From Vreelandella neptunia (GTDB taxonomy: Bacteria > Pseudomonadota > Gammaproteobacteria > Pseudomonadales > Halomonadaceae), in the NCBI RefSeq assembly GCF_034479615.1, contig NZ_CP140255.1:1736001-1800000 (forward strand): DNA of 64,000 bases, written 5' to 3'. Numbering within the stretch: position 1 is the stretch's first letter; every line of letters begins with the position of its first letter. Shown piece by piece: positions 43,385 to 51,989 of this stretch. The notes under the pieces are model-generated. The model ran no database searches. It saw only the letters and a program-made list of their open reading frames with translations, and had not been told where the DNA came from. The translations under genes were made by a program, and so were the position numbers.

Positions 43385-44611
43385 GTGCCATTACAGAAAC
43401 AACAGTATCAGGTGCATAGGTTAACCGGGCAGTTTTGCGATACCAGCCGTGAGTTGATGTATCGCCGCTCTATCCAGGAAAGCGTGCGGCTTGAATTTAG
43501 CTTTGCTGTGAGCGTTGCGGCATGTGTCTTTGGCATGTTCGCGATTGCGGATTACTACCTGCTGGGCCTTACCAGGGAGTTCTATCTGCTGCTTACCATG
43601 CGAATAGTGGTGGTGAGCATTTGCCTGTTGGTGGCACTCGTTGTGCGGCGCTGGGGTGGCAATGATTATCGTGCTTGGTTGCACGCCTTACCGCTGTGGG
43701 TATTTGCCACGGGCATTATATTGATTGTCCCCCTACGACCCGAAAGCCTCCCCACTCAAATTACCGCGGTGGTGGTGGCTACCATGGCGTTTTATCTTCT
43801 GATTCCCAATCCGTTAACAGTCGTGACAGCGGCCAGCCTCTATTTGAATATTGGTTTTTTAGTGGCTGCGGTGCTGTTCGCAAGTCTTGCCCCGATAGCG
43901 ACGCTACTGGTCGCACTGTTGCTGATTATGGGTAGCGTTGTAGGTTTTTTCGCCCTGCTGCGCTTGGAATGCCTGCAGCGTAAGCAATATGCACTGCTTC
44001 AAGAAGAGCGAGAGAATAACGACCAATTACACAAAGAGATCGCTCACCGAAAATCACTGGAAGAACAGCTGAGGGTAGTCGCTGAGCAGGACGAGCTAAC
44101 CAGCCTGAATAATCGCGGCCATTTTATAAAACTGGCTAAGGATCTGTTGCAGCACTCGCAGTCCCACAAGGCGCCATTTAGCCTGTTTATGATCGATGTG
44201 GATCACTTCAAACACATTAACGACACCTGGGGGCATAGCCACGGGGATTGGGTGCTAACCAAAATTGCCGAAGTCTGTGCAGAGTCGCTGCGTCCAACGG
44301 ATGTGATAGGACGTTTTGGTGGTGAAGAGTTTGTCGTCGCCCTCCCGGACACCGGCTCGGGAGATGCGCAACTGGTCGCAGAGCGTTTGAAAAAGAAGGT
44401 GGCTGAGCTTTCATTAACAGAAGAGATGGGCAAACTGCGCCCAAGCGTCACCGTTGGCGTGGCGGCTACCGATTCAGAGAAAGCCGATCTGGAGTCTTTA
44501 ATTAAACGAGCGGATGAGATGCTTTATGTTGGCAAGCGTGGGGGGAGGAACCAAGTCGTCGTCTGCAGCGATGTCGTCGAAGCACCAGATTCACCCGTTG
44601 GCAACAAGTAG
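43385..44611 (+). CDS. membrane-bound diguanylate cyclase
   Basis: A 408-residue GGDEF protein. The N-terminal third to half has six hydrophobic segments (about residues 40-195), a short coiled-coil linker (about 200-235) and a GGDEF domain with active-site motif GGEEF at residues 312-316. RPTD five residues before it is an intact inhibitory I-site, so product feedback is expected. MIDVDHFKHINDTWGH gives the metal and GTP contacts. Start is GTG at 43385 behind GGGAG. The signal sensed by the membrane part is not evident; it resembles MASE-type sensory regions. Confidence 0.86.
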   Translation: MPLQKQQYQVHRLTGQFCDTSRELMYRRSIQESVRLEFSFAVSVAACVFGMFAIADYYLLGLTREFYLLLTMRIVVVSICLLVALVVRRWGGNDYRAWLHALPLWVFATGIILIVPLRPESLPTQITAVVVATMAFYLLIPNPLTVVTAASLYLNIGFLVAAVLFASLAPIATLLVALLLIMGSVVGFFALLRLECLQRKQYALLQEERENNDQLHKEIAHRKSLEEQLRVVAEQDELTSLNNRGHFIKLAKDLLQHSQSHKAPFSLFMIDVDHFKHINDTWGHSHGDWVLTKIAEVCAESLRPTDVIGRFGGEEFVVALPDTGSGDAQLVAERLKKKVAELSLTEEMGKLRPSVTVGVAATDSEKADLESLIKRADEMLYVGKRGGRNQVVVCSDVVEAPDSPVGNK

Positions 44612-44620
44612 CGCTTTCCT

Positions 44621-45022
44621 ATGCCCCCATCACTGCTGCTAATGCTCGCCGACACCCTTCTAATTCTCCACGTGCTGTTTGTGGCCTTCGTGGTGTTAGG
44701 CCTGGTCACAATTTACGCAGGCTATTTCTTCAACTGGCGGTGGGTTCGCAATAGAACCTTCCGCATCGTACATCTTTGCGCCATTGGCTATGTGGTGGTT
44801 CAGGCTTGGTTCGGGGTGGTTTGTCCATTAACTACCTGGGAAATGGCGCTGAGGGCAGAGGCGGACGCCGCTACCTATTCGGGCTCATTTATTCAGTACT
44901 GGCTGCATAGCCTGCTCTATTTTACTTTGCCTGAGTGGGTGTTTGTGGTGGTTTACACACTATTCGGTGGCTTGGTGTTGGCCAGTTGGTTTGTGGTGAA
45001 GCCTTGTCAGCACTCTCGCTAG
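44621..45022 (+). CDS. DUF2784 family membrane protein
   Basis: A 133-residue inner-membrane protein with four hydrophobic segments. It matches DUF2784 in its pattern: an early LADTLLILHVLFVAFVV helix, then WRWVRNRTFRIVHL, the conserved cysteine-containing GVVCPLTTWE between helices 2 and 3, and a long final helix. Function is unknown. It starts nine bases after the diguanylate cyclase stop and could be co-transcribed. Confidence 0.82.
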   Translation: MPPSLLLMLADTLLILHVLFVAFVVLGLVTIYAGYFFNWRWVRNRTFRIVHLCAIGYVVVQAWFGVVCPLTTWEMALRAEADAATYSGSFIQYWLHSLLYFTLPEWVFVVVYTLFGGLVLASWFVVKPCQHSR

Positions 45023-45075
45023 AAGATGGGCGTGTACTAAACTTTGTGTATCACACTGTGCTTGGGAGCGAACCC

Positions 45076-46446
45076 ATGCGGCACCTATACCTAATGCGGC
45101 ATGCCAAGGCTAAACAGCCCAGTGGCGATATGACCGACCATCAACGGCCGTTGCGAAAGCGTGGTAAACGTCAGGCAGCGGCGATGGCGCATGTGCTTCA
45201 GCACTGGCAAGCGTTAGAAGGGGGGATTTACGTCAGTACAGCGGCTCGCACGCGGGAAACCTTCGATGAGATCGCAGGCCAACTACCTGATCATACCCTG
45301 GTCAACCAGGTTCACTTTGATGAAAACCTTTATACGTTCGATGGTGGCGGGCTGCAGGCCTGGGTCGAATCGTTGCCAAACGAAGCCGAAAGAGTCCTGG
45401 TGATTGGGCATAACCCGGCGCTGCATGATCTGGCTCGTTGGCTCGACCAGACAGCGCCGCATTCGCTGCCCACCGGGAGCGTTCTGCATTTCACGCTGTC
45501 CGGTTCTTCTTGGAAAAGCGCGGGGCATAACGGAGCCAAACTGGCAGGGTGCCTGACCCCGGGAATGGCCAGCTATCCGCTTTTTCAGCGCCTTGCCCCC
45601 CAGCCACCCAAAAGCAATAACGACACCGCCAGCCGCATTCGTGACATGCTGGAGTACCTGTATCAGATGATCCGTGCCTTGGAAGCTGGTGTTATCGCAG
45701 GTGTTGACCCTGAGTTCCTGCACCAGTACCGGGTCAATCTGCGTCGTAGCCGGGCAGTGGGTGAGTCCGTGCGCACCATTACCCGAGTGCCTGGCCTGAA
45801 AAAGATGCTTAAGCGGCTCAAGCAACGTGCCCAGGCTACCAGTGACCTGCGTGATATTGATGTGTTTCTGGAGGATATGGTCAAGACGCCTCCACCGCTA
45901 ACTTCTGGTAGTCGCCAGGGATTGATGCAGTGGCTGCTGGCTTGCCAGCGGGAGCGCCACCAGGCACTGTGTCAGCAGTTACATGCACCGGCATATGCTG
46001 AGGAGATGGAGGCATGGCAGCACTTTATCGCTTCCGATGACGTTGGTAAGGGGCTTTCGAAACTTACGCCAAAGCGTATACGTAGGGTACTGAATGAGCG
46101 TATCGCACGCCACGATGAAGACCTGGCGGCACTCTCGCTGGATACCCATGACACCGGGTTCCATGAACTGCGGAAGGGCGTGAAGCGGATTCGTTACCTG
46201 GCTGATCTGAATCCAGAGACCCCTGAGCCGTTTCTGTCCCAATTGAAGCACCGCCAGCGCCTGCTCGGGGAGTATCAAGACCTGTGTTCTCGTCAGGCCT
46301 GGCTGGATGCCTTTGGCGCAAGCCCCGATAGCGACCCGCAGCAACAGCAGGAATGTGTTCAGTGGCGCGATTCGTTAGAGAAGCCGAAGCTGGTGCTGCG
46401 CAAAGAAGTATTGGCGTTGGAAGCTCTGGCCAACGTGTCCCCGTAA
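45076..46446 (+). CDS. SixA-type histidine phosphatase fused to a CHAD domain
   Basis: A 456-residue two-domain protein. Residues 1-170 are a histidine phosphatase of the SixA branch, with catalytic His in LYLMRHAKAKQP (about residue 9), STAARTRET and GHNPALHDLA. After a linker, residues about 195-450 form a CHAD domain of two helical bundles with conserved basic helices (HQYRVNLRRSRAVGES and FHELRKGVKRIRYL), which bind polyphosphate. The combination would bring a phosphatase to polyphosphate or polyphosphate-bound proteins. GGGAG precedes the ATG; the open frame extends upstream but overlaps DUF2784. The fusion is uncommon to me but the frame is uninterrupted. Confidence 0.83.
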   Translation: MRHLYLMRHAKAKQPSGDMTDHQRPLRKRGKRQAAAMAHVLQHWQALEGGIYVSTAARTRETFDEIAGQLPDHTLVNQVHFDENLYTFDGGGLQAWVESLPNEAERVLVIGHNPALHDLARWLDQTAPHSLPTGSVLHFTLSGSSWKSAGHNGAKLAGCLTPGMASYPLFQRLAPQPPKSNNDTASRIRDMLEYLYQMIRALEAGVIAGVDPEFLHQYRVNLRRSRAVGESVRTITRVPGLKKMLKRLKQRAQATSDLRDIDVFLEDMVKTPPPLTSGSRQGLMQWLLACQRERHQALCQQLHAPAYAEEMEAWQHFIASDDVGKGLSKLTPKRIRRVLNERIARHDEDLAALSLDTHDTGFHELRKGVKRIRYLADLNPETPEPFLSQLKHRQRLLGEYQDLCSRQAWLDAFGASPDSDPQQQQECVQWRDSLEKPKLVLRKEVLALEALANVSP

Positions 46447-46484
46447 CAACGTAATCAGATAGCCTTGCCGCCAATCGTTACGCG

Positions 46485-46523
46485 ATATATGATTCGTATA
46501 TGCTTCATATTCGTTTCATATAT
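46485..46523. promoter_or_regulatory. 39-base palindromic operator upstream of the ParD-like/MetAP pair
   Basis: Outer arms ATATATGA (46485-46492) and TCATATAT (46516-46523) are exact inverted repeats. Inner arms CGTATATG (46495-46502) and CATATTCG (46506-46513) match at seven of eight bases. Both share one centre at 46504, 12 bases from the right arm to the start codon at 46535. The form is that of a toxin-antitoxin autoregulatory operator. Confidence 0.75.
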
Positions 46524-46534
46524 TGGGTGGTGTG

Positions 46535-46741
46535 ATGGGTATCGTAAAAATCAATGATCAGCTGCATGAAGACATTCGCAAAGCCAGCTCGGTGATGGTG
46601 CGTTCTATCAATGCCCAGGCTGAGTATTGGATAAAGGTGGGCATGCTTGCCGAGGCCAATCCAGGCATGACCTTCTCTGACATCATGCGAGAGCAAATGA
46701 AGCAAGCCGACGTTGAAGTAAGGAAGGTGGTCGGTGAGTGA
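46535..46741 (+). CDS. ParD-like antitoxin-type protein
   Basis: A 68-residue protein of the ParD_like family, related to ribbon-helix-helix antitoxins. The first part (MGIVKINDQLHEDIRKAS) has the short strand plus helix that forms the DNA-binding dimer; INAQAEYWIKVGMLAEANPG is the second conserved helix region. A possible upstream GTG/ATG would add four residues. It overlaps the methionine aminopeptidase gene by eight bases, and a large palindrome lies just upstream. No RelE/ParE-type toxin gene is adjacent; the only partner is MetAP. Confidence 0.78.
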   Translation: MGIVKINDQLHEDIRKASSVMVRSINAQAEYWIKVGMLAEANPGMTFSDIMREQMKQADVEVRKVVGE

Positions 46742-47525
46742 GCTGACGCTAAAAAGCGAGGAGGAGTTGCGTTTGATGCGGGAAGCCGGACGGCTACTCG
46801 GATTGGTGTTCAGTCATCTTGACCAACGGATAGCGCCCGGCGTATCCACCATGGCTATTAACGATTGGGCCGAGCGTTATATCGTCGATCAATTGCAGGC
46901 TCGCCCGGCCAGTAAGGGGCAATACGATTACCAGTACGTATTGAATGCCTCAGTCAACCACGTGGTGTGCCATGGCATTCCATCCGACAAGCAAATACTC
47001 AAAACAGGCGATATCGTCAATGTCGACATTACCCTGGAGAAAGACGGCTTTATTGCTGACTCCAGCAAGATGTATCTGATCGGCGAAGTGACTCCCTATG
47101 CCAAACGGTTGGTGGATAAAACCTACGAGGCTCTATGGCAAGGGATAGAAGCGGTTAAGCCCGGTGCCACGTTGGGTGATGTAGGCTATGCAATTCAGCA
47201 ATATGCCGAAAAGTACGGCTACTCTGTTGTACGTGAGTATTGCGGCCATGGAATAGGCCGAGAAATGCATGAAGAGCCGCAGGTATTACATTACGGAAAG
47301 AAAGGCAGGGGCTTGGTTTTAAAAGAAGGGATGGTTTTTACCATCGAGCCCATGATTAATCAGGGCAGGGCCAAAATAAAAACCAAGCGGGACGGCTGGA
47401 CAGTAGTGACCAGTGACAAGAAACTGTCTGCTCAGTGGGAGCATACGATTGCCGTCACATCCTCCGGTTTCGAAGTGCTAACACTGCGTGATGAAGAGCG
47501 TACCCCAACTGATAGTAACGAATAA
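46734..47525 (+). CDS. map: methionine aminopeptidase type I paired with a ParD-like protein
   Basis: A 263-residue M24 dinuclear metallopeptidase that removes N-terminal methionine. All five metal ligands are seen: Asp in VNVDITL, Asp in FIADSSKM, His in CGHGIGREMH, Glu in FTIEPMIN and Glu in QWEHTIAV; the catalytic His is in NHVVCHGIP. A short C-terminal tail (RTPTDSNE) is extra. The housekeeping map gene normally sits next to rpsB or glnD. Here the gene overlaps an antitoxin-like gene by eight bases, so it is likely an accessory copy. Whether it is controlled or inhibited by its partner is open. Confidence 0.9.
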   Translation: MSELTLKSEEELRLMREAGRLLGLVFSHLDQRIAPGVSTMAINDWAERYIVDQLQARPASKGQYDYQYVLNASVNHVVCHGIPSDKQILKTGDIVNVDITLEKDGFIADSSKMYLIGEVTPYAKRLVDKTYEALWQGIEAVKPGATLGDVGYAIQQYAEKYGYSVVREYCGHGIGREMHEEPQVLHYGKKGRGLVLKEGMVFTIEPMINQGRAKIKTKRDGWTVVTSDKKLSAQWEHTIAVTSSGFEVLTLRDEERTPTDSNE

Positions 47526-47723
47526 CAATCGTACTCCCTCCTTCTTAGTTTAAGCGCTTTATTTGTTTAAGAACCGTAGTCTGAAATTCATCTGGCGAAG
47601 CATCTCAGGTGCGTTAAGCTGAAATGATGGGCGCTGTATAGACAGTCATGTTTTCAATCACATGGAGTCTATGTAAGTCACCTCATCATATCGCTTAACA
47701 GCTAAACGAAAAGGATGTCTACG

Positions 47724-49025
47724 ATGGCGAAAAAACCGACAGGTAACGGCAACACGCCAGCGGGTGAGCCACTCTCCACTGTTTCATGCGGAATCGAACA
47801 ACTGTTATTGGCAGCCTTAGAGCGGGGCGGTAGCTGCCTTGAAACTGGGCGCTTCCTGATCAGTTATCGTGAAGGAAGAGTTGAAGAGGGGATCAGAGCG
47901 CTGAAGGCCCAAAAATTTCGGGTCGCTGATGCGCGGGATTTCACCGATCAAGCCGTTAGCCTGGAAGATGCCGGAGATGCTGAGGCAATGGTATTTCCGG
48001 AGCTTGGAGTGGCACTGGTAGGCGGCGATGCCCTACAGCAGCATGGCATGAGTGCGCTGGGTAAGGTCACTGCGGATAGTCCCATCGAAATTATTGAGCC
48101 AGAGTATTTCGCCTTTTCTGAAAATTCTGAATATCTACGGGGTTTTTTGCGGGCAGCCAGCACTATCGCCCGTGACCTGGGCGTTGAGCTGGATGAGGGC
48201 GAAGAGAACCTTGAAGAGGACGCCCTTCGGCCAACTTGGGGGCTAAACCGCTGTAAGGTGCCGCAAAGTAGCTGGAGCGGTGCGGGTATAAAAGTTGCCG
48301 TGCTGGATACCGGGATGGATCTAGGTCACCCGGATTTTGAGGGAAGGGAGCTCGTAACCCGCTCATTCGTCGGGGAGCCGGTTCAGGATATCAACGGGCA
48401 CGGTACTCACTGTATCGGCACGGCTTGTGGCCCCCAGGCGCCCGGCGGCAACACGCCCCGTTACGGGGTCGCGTATGAGGCGCAGGTCTTCGTCGGAAAG
48501 GTGCTGACCAACTCGGGCAGCAGTACCGGGGCGGGCGTGCTCGCTGGTCTGAACTGGGCCATCGCCAACCGGTGTGAGGTGATCTCGATGTCGCTTGGCA
48601 GCCAGAGCCCTGTGCAGGCTGCTTACACCCATGCTGGTGAAGCGGCACTGCGTAATGGGTGCCTCGTTATCGCTGCGGCGGGTAATTCCGCAACTAATAC
48701 AGGGGCGCCTGCTAACTCGCCTACCGTAATATCGGTGGCATCTATCGATACGAACCTGCAGCCCTCCAGCTTTTCCAATCATGGCAAGATCGAGATTGCC
48801 GCGCCTGGGCGCGATATCTTCTCCTCGTGGCCCCGGCCCACTCGCCATAAAACGATCAGTGGCACCAGCATGGCGGCGCCACATGTGGCAGGCTGCGCGG
48901 CACTGTGGGCGCAATCAGATGCCTCGCTGCGGGGCAGGAAACTTTGGGAGCAGCTGGTGGCTTCGGTGCAAGAGCTGCCGTTGCCTGAATACGGCGTGGG
49001 AGCAGGGTTGGTGCAAGCGCCCTAG
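47724..49025 (+). CDS. S8-family serine protease (subtilase) without signal peptide
   Basis: A 433-residue subtilase. The catalytic triad is complete: Asp195 in VAVLDTGMDL, His226 in GHGTHCIGTACG and Ser382 in SGTSMAAPHVAG, with oxyanion Asn in IAAAGNSATNTGAP. About 175 residues precede the protease domain and have no recognisable export signal, so the enzyme may act inside the cell or use another route. The N-terminal part is acidic and not a normal I9 propeptide. ATG 47724 has AAGGA at the proper spacing. The next gene, 69 bases downstream, encodes an inhibitor-like protein. Confidence 0.87.
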   Translation: MAKKPTGNGNTPAGEPLSTVSCGIEQLLLAALERGGSCLETGRFLISYREGRVEEGIRALKAQKFRVADARDFTDQAVSLEDAGDAEAMVFPELGVALVGGDALQQHGMSALGKVTADSPIEIIEPEYFAFSENSEYLRGFLRAASTIARDLGVELDEGEENLEEDALRPTWGLNRCKVPQSSWSGAGIKVAVLDTGMDLGHPDFEGRELVTRSFVGEPVQDINGHGTHCIGTACGPQAPGGNTPRYGVAYEAQVFVGKVLTNSGSSTGAGVLAGLNWAIANRCEVISMSLGSQSPVQAAYTHAGEAALRNGCLVIAAAGNSATNTGAPANSPTVISVASIDTNLQPSSFSNHGKIEIAAPGRDIFSSWPRPTRHKTISGTSMAAPHVAGCAALWAQSDASLRGRKLWEQLVASVQELPLPEYGVGAGLVQAP

Positions 49026-49094
49026 TGTTAGACGACGCGCTGGGCAGGCGCTCCTTTCTGGTCGCCCAGTGCTCTTACTATGGAGATATGCCAG

Positions 49095-49334
49095 ATGCCA
49101 ACGGTAGCGCTATGGTTGATCACTATTTCCAGCGATCAACCGATAAATGAAATGGCCACGCGCCTCAGCGCTGAAGGATTAACCATCCAGGAGGTGCTGG
49201 AGGAGATCGGCTGTATTACCGGCTCGGCTGACGATGCCACGGCGGAACGGCTGAAAAAGGTCAAAGGTGTCGTGGATATAGCGCCTGATATGCAGATCGA
49301 CATGGGGCCACCGGGCTCCGAAGAAACTTGGTAA
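49095..49334 (+). CDS. stand-alone I9-propeptide/inhibitor-like protein
   Basis: A 79-residue soluble protein. The order strand-helix-strand-strand-helix-strand can be read from VALWLITISS, INEMATRLSAEGL, IQEVLEEIGCITGSA, DATAERLKKVKGV and VDIAPDMQIDM. The last part, a strand ending in APD, is typical of subtilisin propeptides and POIA-type I9 inhibitors, whose C-terminus enters the protease cleft. Directly downstream of a subtilase gene that lacks such a domain, it is a good candidate for an inhibitor or folding chaperone in trans. GGAGA (49082-49086) supports the ATG at 49095. Similarity to named families is low, so this remains inference. Confidence 0.55.
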   Translation: MPTVALWLITISSDQPINEMATRLSAEGLTIQEVLEEIGCITGSADDATAERLKKVKGVVDIAPDMQIDMGPPGSEETW

Positions 49335-49390
49335 GTTGAGTCAATATTTCACTGGGCTTGATAACGCGATGGTTTTAGTGGAGATGTGAT

Positions 49391-49876
49391 ATGGCAACCC
49401 CCGCAAAGAACACTGTTTGCCTTTGGTACGATGGTGGTGCAAAAGAAGCAGCGCGCTTTTACGCTGATACCTTTCCTGATTCGTTTGTCAGTGCGGTTCA
49501 TCACGCACCGGGAGACTTTCCATCGGGTAAGCAGGGGGATGTATTGACCGTCGAGTTTACCGTGATGGGCATTCCGTGCCTTGGGCTCAACGGCGGGCCT
49601 GGGGTTACGCACAATGAGTCGTTCTCTTTTCAGGTTTCAACGCATGACCAAGCCGAAACGGATCGCTATTGGAATGCCATTGTTAGCAATGGTGGCGAGG
49701 AAAGCGCCTGTGGCTGGTGCAAGGATAAATGGGGAATATCGTGGCAGATAACGCCTGCTGTGCTGATTAACGCCGTTACCAACCCTGACCCTGCCGTCGC
49801 AAAGCGAGCATTCGACGCAATGATGCAGATGAGAAAAATCAACATCGCGGACATTGAGGCGGCGCTTCACGGTTGA
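49391..49876 (+). CDS. VOC-superfamily protein, PhnB-like
   Basis: A 161-residue protein of the vicinal-oxygen-chelate fold. It resembles the PhnB/3-demethylubiquinone methyltransferase-like group: LWYDGGAKEAARFYADTFPDS, the VEFTVMGIPCLGLNGGP strand pair and CGWCKDKWGISWQITP. Members rarely have a proven substrate; some bind or modify small molecules, others act as resistance proteins. The gene is monocistronic between the inhibitor-like and diguanylate cyclase genes, with a GGAGATG start context. Confidence 0.83.
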   Translation: MATPAKNTVCLWYDGGAKEAARFYADTFPDSFVSAVHHAPGDFPSGKQGDVLTVEFTVMGIPCLGLNGGPGVTHNESFSFQVSTHDQAETDRYWNAIVSNGGEESACGWCKDKWGISWQITPAVLINAVTNPDPAVAKRAFDAMMQMRKINIADIEAALHG

Positions 49877-50069
49877 GATAAGATTGGTTGACTCTTCGTT
49901 TAAAGTAAGAATATTTCGAAAACCGGCTTAACCTGGGCATGATGAGCATTGAAACTCAATATGTTACAATATGTAATTGCCCATTAGCCACGTCAGAAGA
50001 TCCTGATCTAACCGGTGTTTCCCGGTAGGTGGCGGGTGGTGTAAAGCTATCCAGTTCCGGAAACAGGTA

Positions 50070-51218
50070 ATGATGAGAAAGCATGCGCCAATACCCACCG
50101 AATGGTGGGCCGATTTTCTACTTAATCAATACTCGCGGTCGCGCCGACTTGGCTACTTGTTGTCTGGCGTGGTGTTGGTGTTGTTACCCGTTTTCACTAT
50201 TTTGGATGCGACGCTGGTCGGCTACTCTAACGGGGAGTCGGTATGGAAACATATTCTCCTTCGCCTGCCCGCCGCTATGCTGGCGATTACTTTTTTGCTG
50301 CTCCATCGTAAGAAAGACCCAGGCTTATGGGCTTATCCGCTATTGCTGACGTTGAATCTTTCAATAGTGGGAATGATGGCTGCCATGTTCGTATTGCACT
50401 ATTCGGAGCAGGGTGGACATCTTCTCTACATCACTCAAGGGCTCACCTTGGCCATCATTGCTGTGGCTACAGCGACCGTCTACGGTGTTAGAGATCTGGT
50501 TTTGATATACGGCTTGCCGTTTATGGCAGTAATCGCTTTTATTGTGTTTTCAGGTAGCCCCTTTCCAGATAACCCCATTCATTTGATCTTCATTCCCGCT
50601 GCGATGGGCATAGGTGTCGTCATTGCTACGATGCTTTACCAGGAACACCAGCGCACCTTTATTGCCAGCCAGCAACTTGAGCATAGTGCGTTGACCGATG
50701 CGCTGACCGGCTTGCCCAACCGGCGCTCGATGCATACACACTTGCAGTCAGAGTGGAGCCGCGCTAAACGCGGCGAACAGTGCTTTGCTGTGTTGATGGC
50801 CGACTTGGATCGCTTCAAGGCAGTTAATGACCAGTATGGCCACGAAGTGGGTGATGAAGTGCTCACCATTCTTGCTACTCGGTTCACCACTACGCTTCGC
50901 GGTGGTGATCGGGTTGCCCGCTGGGGTGGAGAGGAGTTTTTGCTACTGATTCCAAGCGCCACCGTTGAGAGCGCTATGGCCGTCGCCGAAAAGGTGCGTC
51001 GAGCAGTTGCTGAGCCGACTTTTGCCACCTCGGCAGGCAACTTGGCGGTTACATTGAGCCTGGGTGTTGCGCTTCACCGCCAGACCGAGAGCATTGACGA
51101 AGTGATCAGCCGCGCCGACAAGGCGCTTTACCGTGCTAAGCAAGAAGGCCGCAACCGTGCGGTACTGGCAGGCGAGAGATCGGGCACGGTGTTTTCTGCA
51201 ATTGCTTCAAACTCATAA
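50070..51218 (+). CDS. membrane-bound diguanylate cyclase
   Basis: A second GGDEF protein, 382 residues. The N-terminal half holds six hydrophobic segments (about residues 27-190). The GGDEF domain has LTGLPNRRSMHTHL, MADLDRFKAVNDQYGHEVGD, GGEEF at residues 286-290 and the I-site RGGD five residues before it. Activity and feedback inhibition are therefore expected. Its last six bases overlap the convergent hydrolase gene. The 190-base region upstream (49877-50069) contains an imperfect ACCGG/CCCGGT hairpin; it does not fit the c-di-GMP riboswitch core closely enough to be called one. Confidence 0.86.
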   Translation: MMRKHAPIPTEWWADFLLNQYSRSRRLGYLLSGVVLVLLPVFTILDATLVGYSNGESVWKHILLRLPAAMLAITFLLLHRKKDPGLWAYPLLLTLNLSIVGMMAAMFVLHYSEQGGHLLYITQGLTLAIIAVATATVYGVRDLVLIYGLPFMAVIAFIVFSGSPFPDNPIHLIFIPAAMGIGVVIATMLYQEHQRTFIASQQLEHSALTDALTGLPNRRSMHTHLQSEWSRAKRGEQCFAVLMADLDRFKAVNDQYGHEVGDEVLTILATRFTTTLRGGDRVARWGGEEFLLLIPSATVESAMAVAEKVRRAVAEPTFATSAGNLAVTLSLGVALHRQTESIDEVISRADKALYRAKQEGRNRAVLAGERSGTVFSAIASNS

Positions 51219-51977
51219 CGCATCTAACACATCAAAGTGATCGCAGTTAGCTATATCCACGAGCTCGACTTGGATATGGCTAGTCTTTAAAGCTGCAACG
51301 AAATCGTGTGTTTGTTGGCGAAAAGCGGGCGGATCATTTTCGGCGATCACTACTTGGCATGAGGGTAGTTTGCTCGAATCGGCAAATATAGGGCTTAACG
51401 CAAGCGCTTGGGTTGGGGTGAGCTCCAGCGCTTCGTTAACGTAGGTATCCACCAATGGGGTTAGGTCATAAACGCCGCTCACCAGTATCAATTTATCAAT
51501 GGGTATATCACCACTGGCGGCTACCCAGTAAGCCAGCTGGGCACCGGCGCTATGGCCGCCTAATACAATCGACCAGACGCCACCGTTATCCGCGAGGGCG
51601 TTGCATGCCGCCGCAACCCCCTCAATGCACTGCTTCACCATGGTGTTAATGGACGTTTCCGGTGCTAAGCCGTAACCCAGTGAGGCGAATGCCATGCCTC
51701 GGGCCAGGTAGCGTTCAGCCAGAAAGTCCGTCGCGGTGTTATCAAGCGCCTGCCAGTAACCGCCGTGAATAAATAGCATCAATGGCCAGGGGCCCGCGGT
51801 ATTTTCCGGAACAAACAGGTTGAGGCGGGCCGCCGGATCTTCACCGTAGCGCAGGGTAATCGGCTGGTGGCGTGCCACCAGGTCGATACCTAAAGCTGCC
51901 TGGCGCCTTAAAGTGGCTTCATAATCCCGAGCGAAATAGCTCGGCGAGTAGGCGAGATTCAGGGGTGTTTCAGTCAT
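51213..51977 (-). CDS. alpha/beta hydrolase, kynurenine formamidase (arylformamidase)-like
   Basis: A 254-residue alpha/beta hydrolase with HGGYW (oxyanion loop, about residues 71-75), nucleophile motif GGHSAGAQLA (about 139-148), then the Asp and final His (NCDHFDVL) of the triad. HGGYWQ and GHSAGA are shared with eukaryotic-type arylformamidases (AFMID/BNA7). As last gene of the kynurenine operon it should hydrolyse N-formylkynurenine, replacing the usual bacterial KynB. The ATG at 51977 has AGAGG at seven bases. Confidence 0.82.
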   Translation of the reverse strand: MTETPLNLAYSPSYFARDYEATLRRQAALGIDLVARHQPITLRYGEDPAARLNLFVPENTAGPWPLMLFIHGGYWQALDNTATDFLAERYLARGMAFASLGYGLAPETSINTMVKQCIEGVAAACNALADNGGVWSIVLGGHSAGAQLAYWVAASGDIPIDKLILVSGVYDLTPLVDTYVNEALELTPTQALALSPIFADSSKLPSCQVVIAENDPPAFRQQTHDFVAALKTSHIQVELVDIANCDHFDVLDAL

Positions 51978-51989
51978 CACGTACCTCTA

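Noticed and set aside
46734..47525. Housekeeping methionine aminopeptidase
   Set aside because: The expected neighbours rpsB, tsf or glnD are absent and the gene overlaps an antitoxin-like gene, so an accessory copy is more likely.
49877..50069. Possible c-di-GMP (GEMM) riboswitch before a diguanylate cyclase gene
   Set aside because: A GGTAGGTGGCGGG-like stretch and a small hairpin are present, but the conserved first stem and GACGCAAAGCC core are missing.
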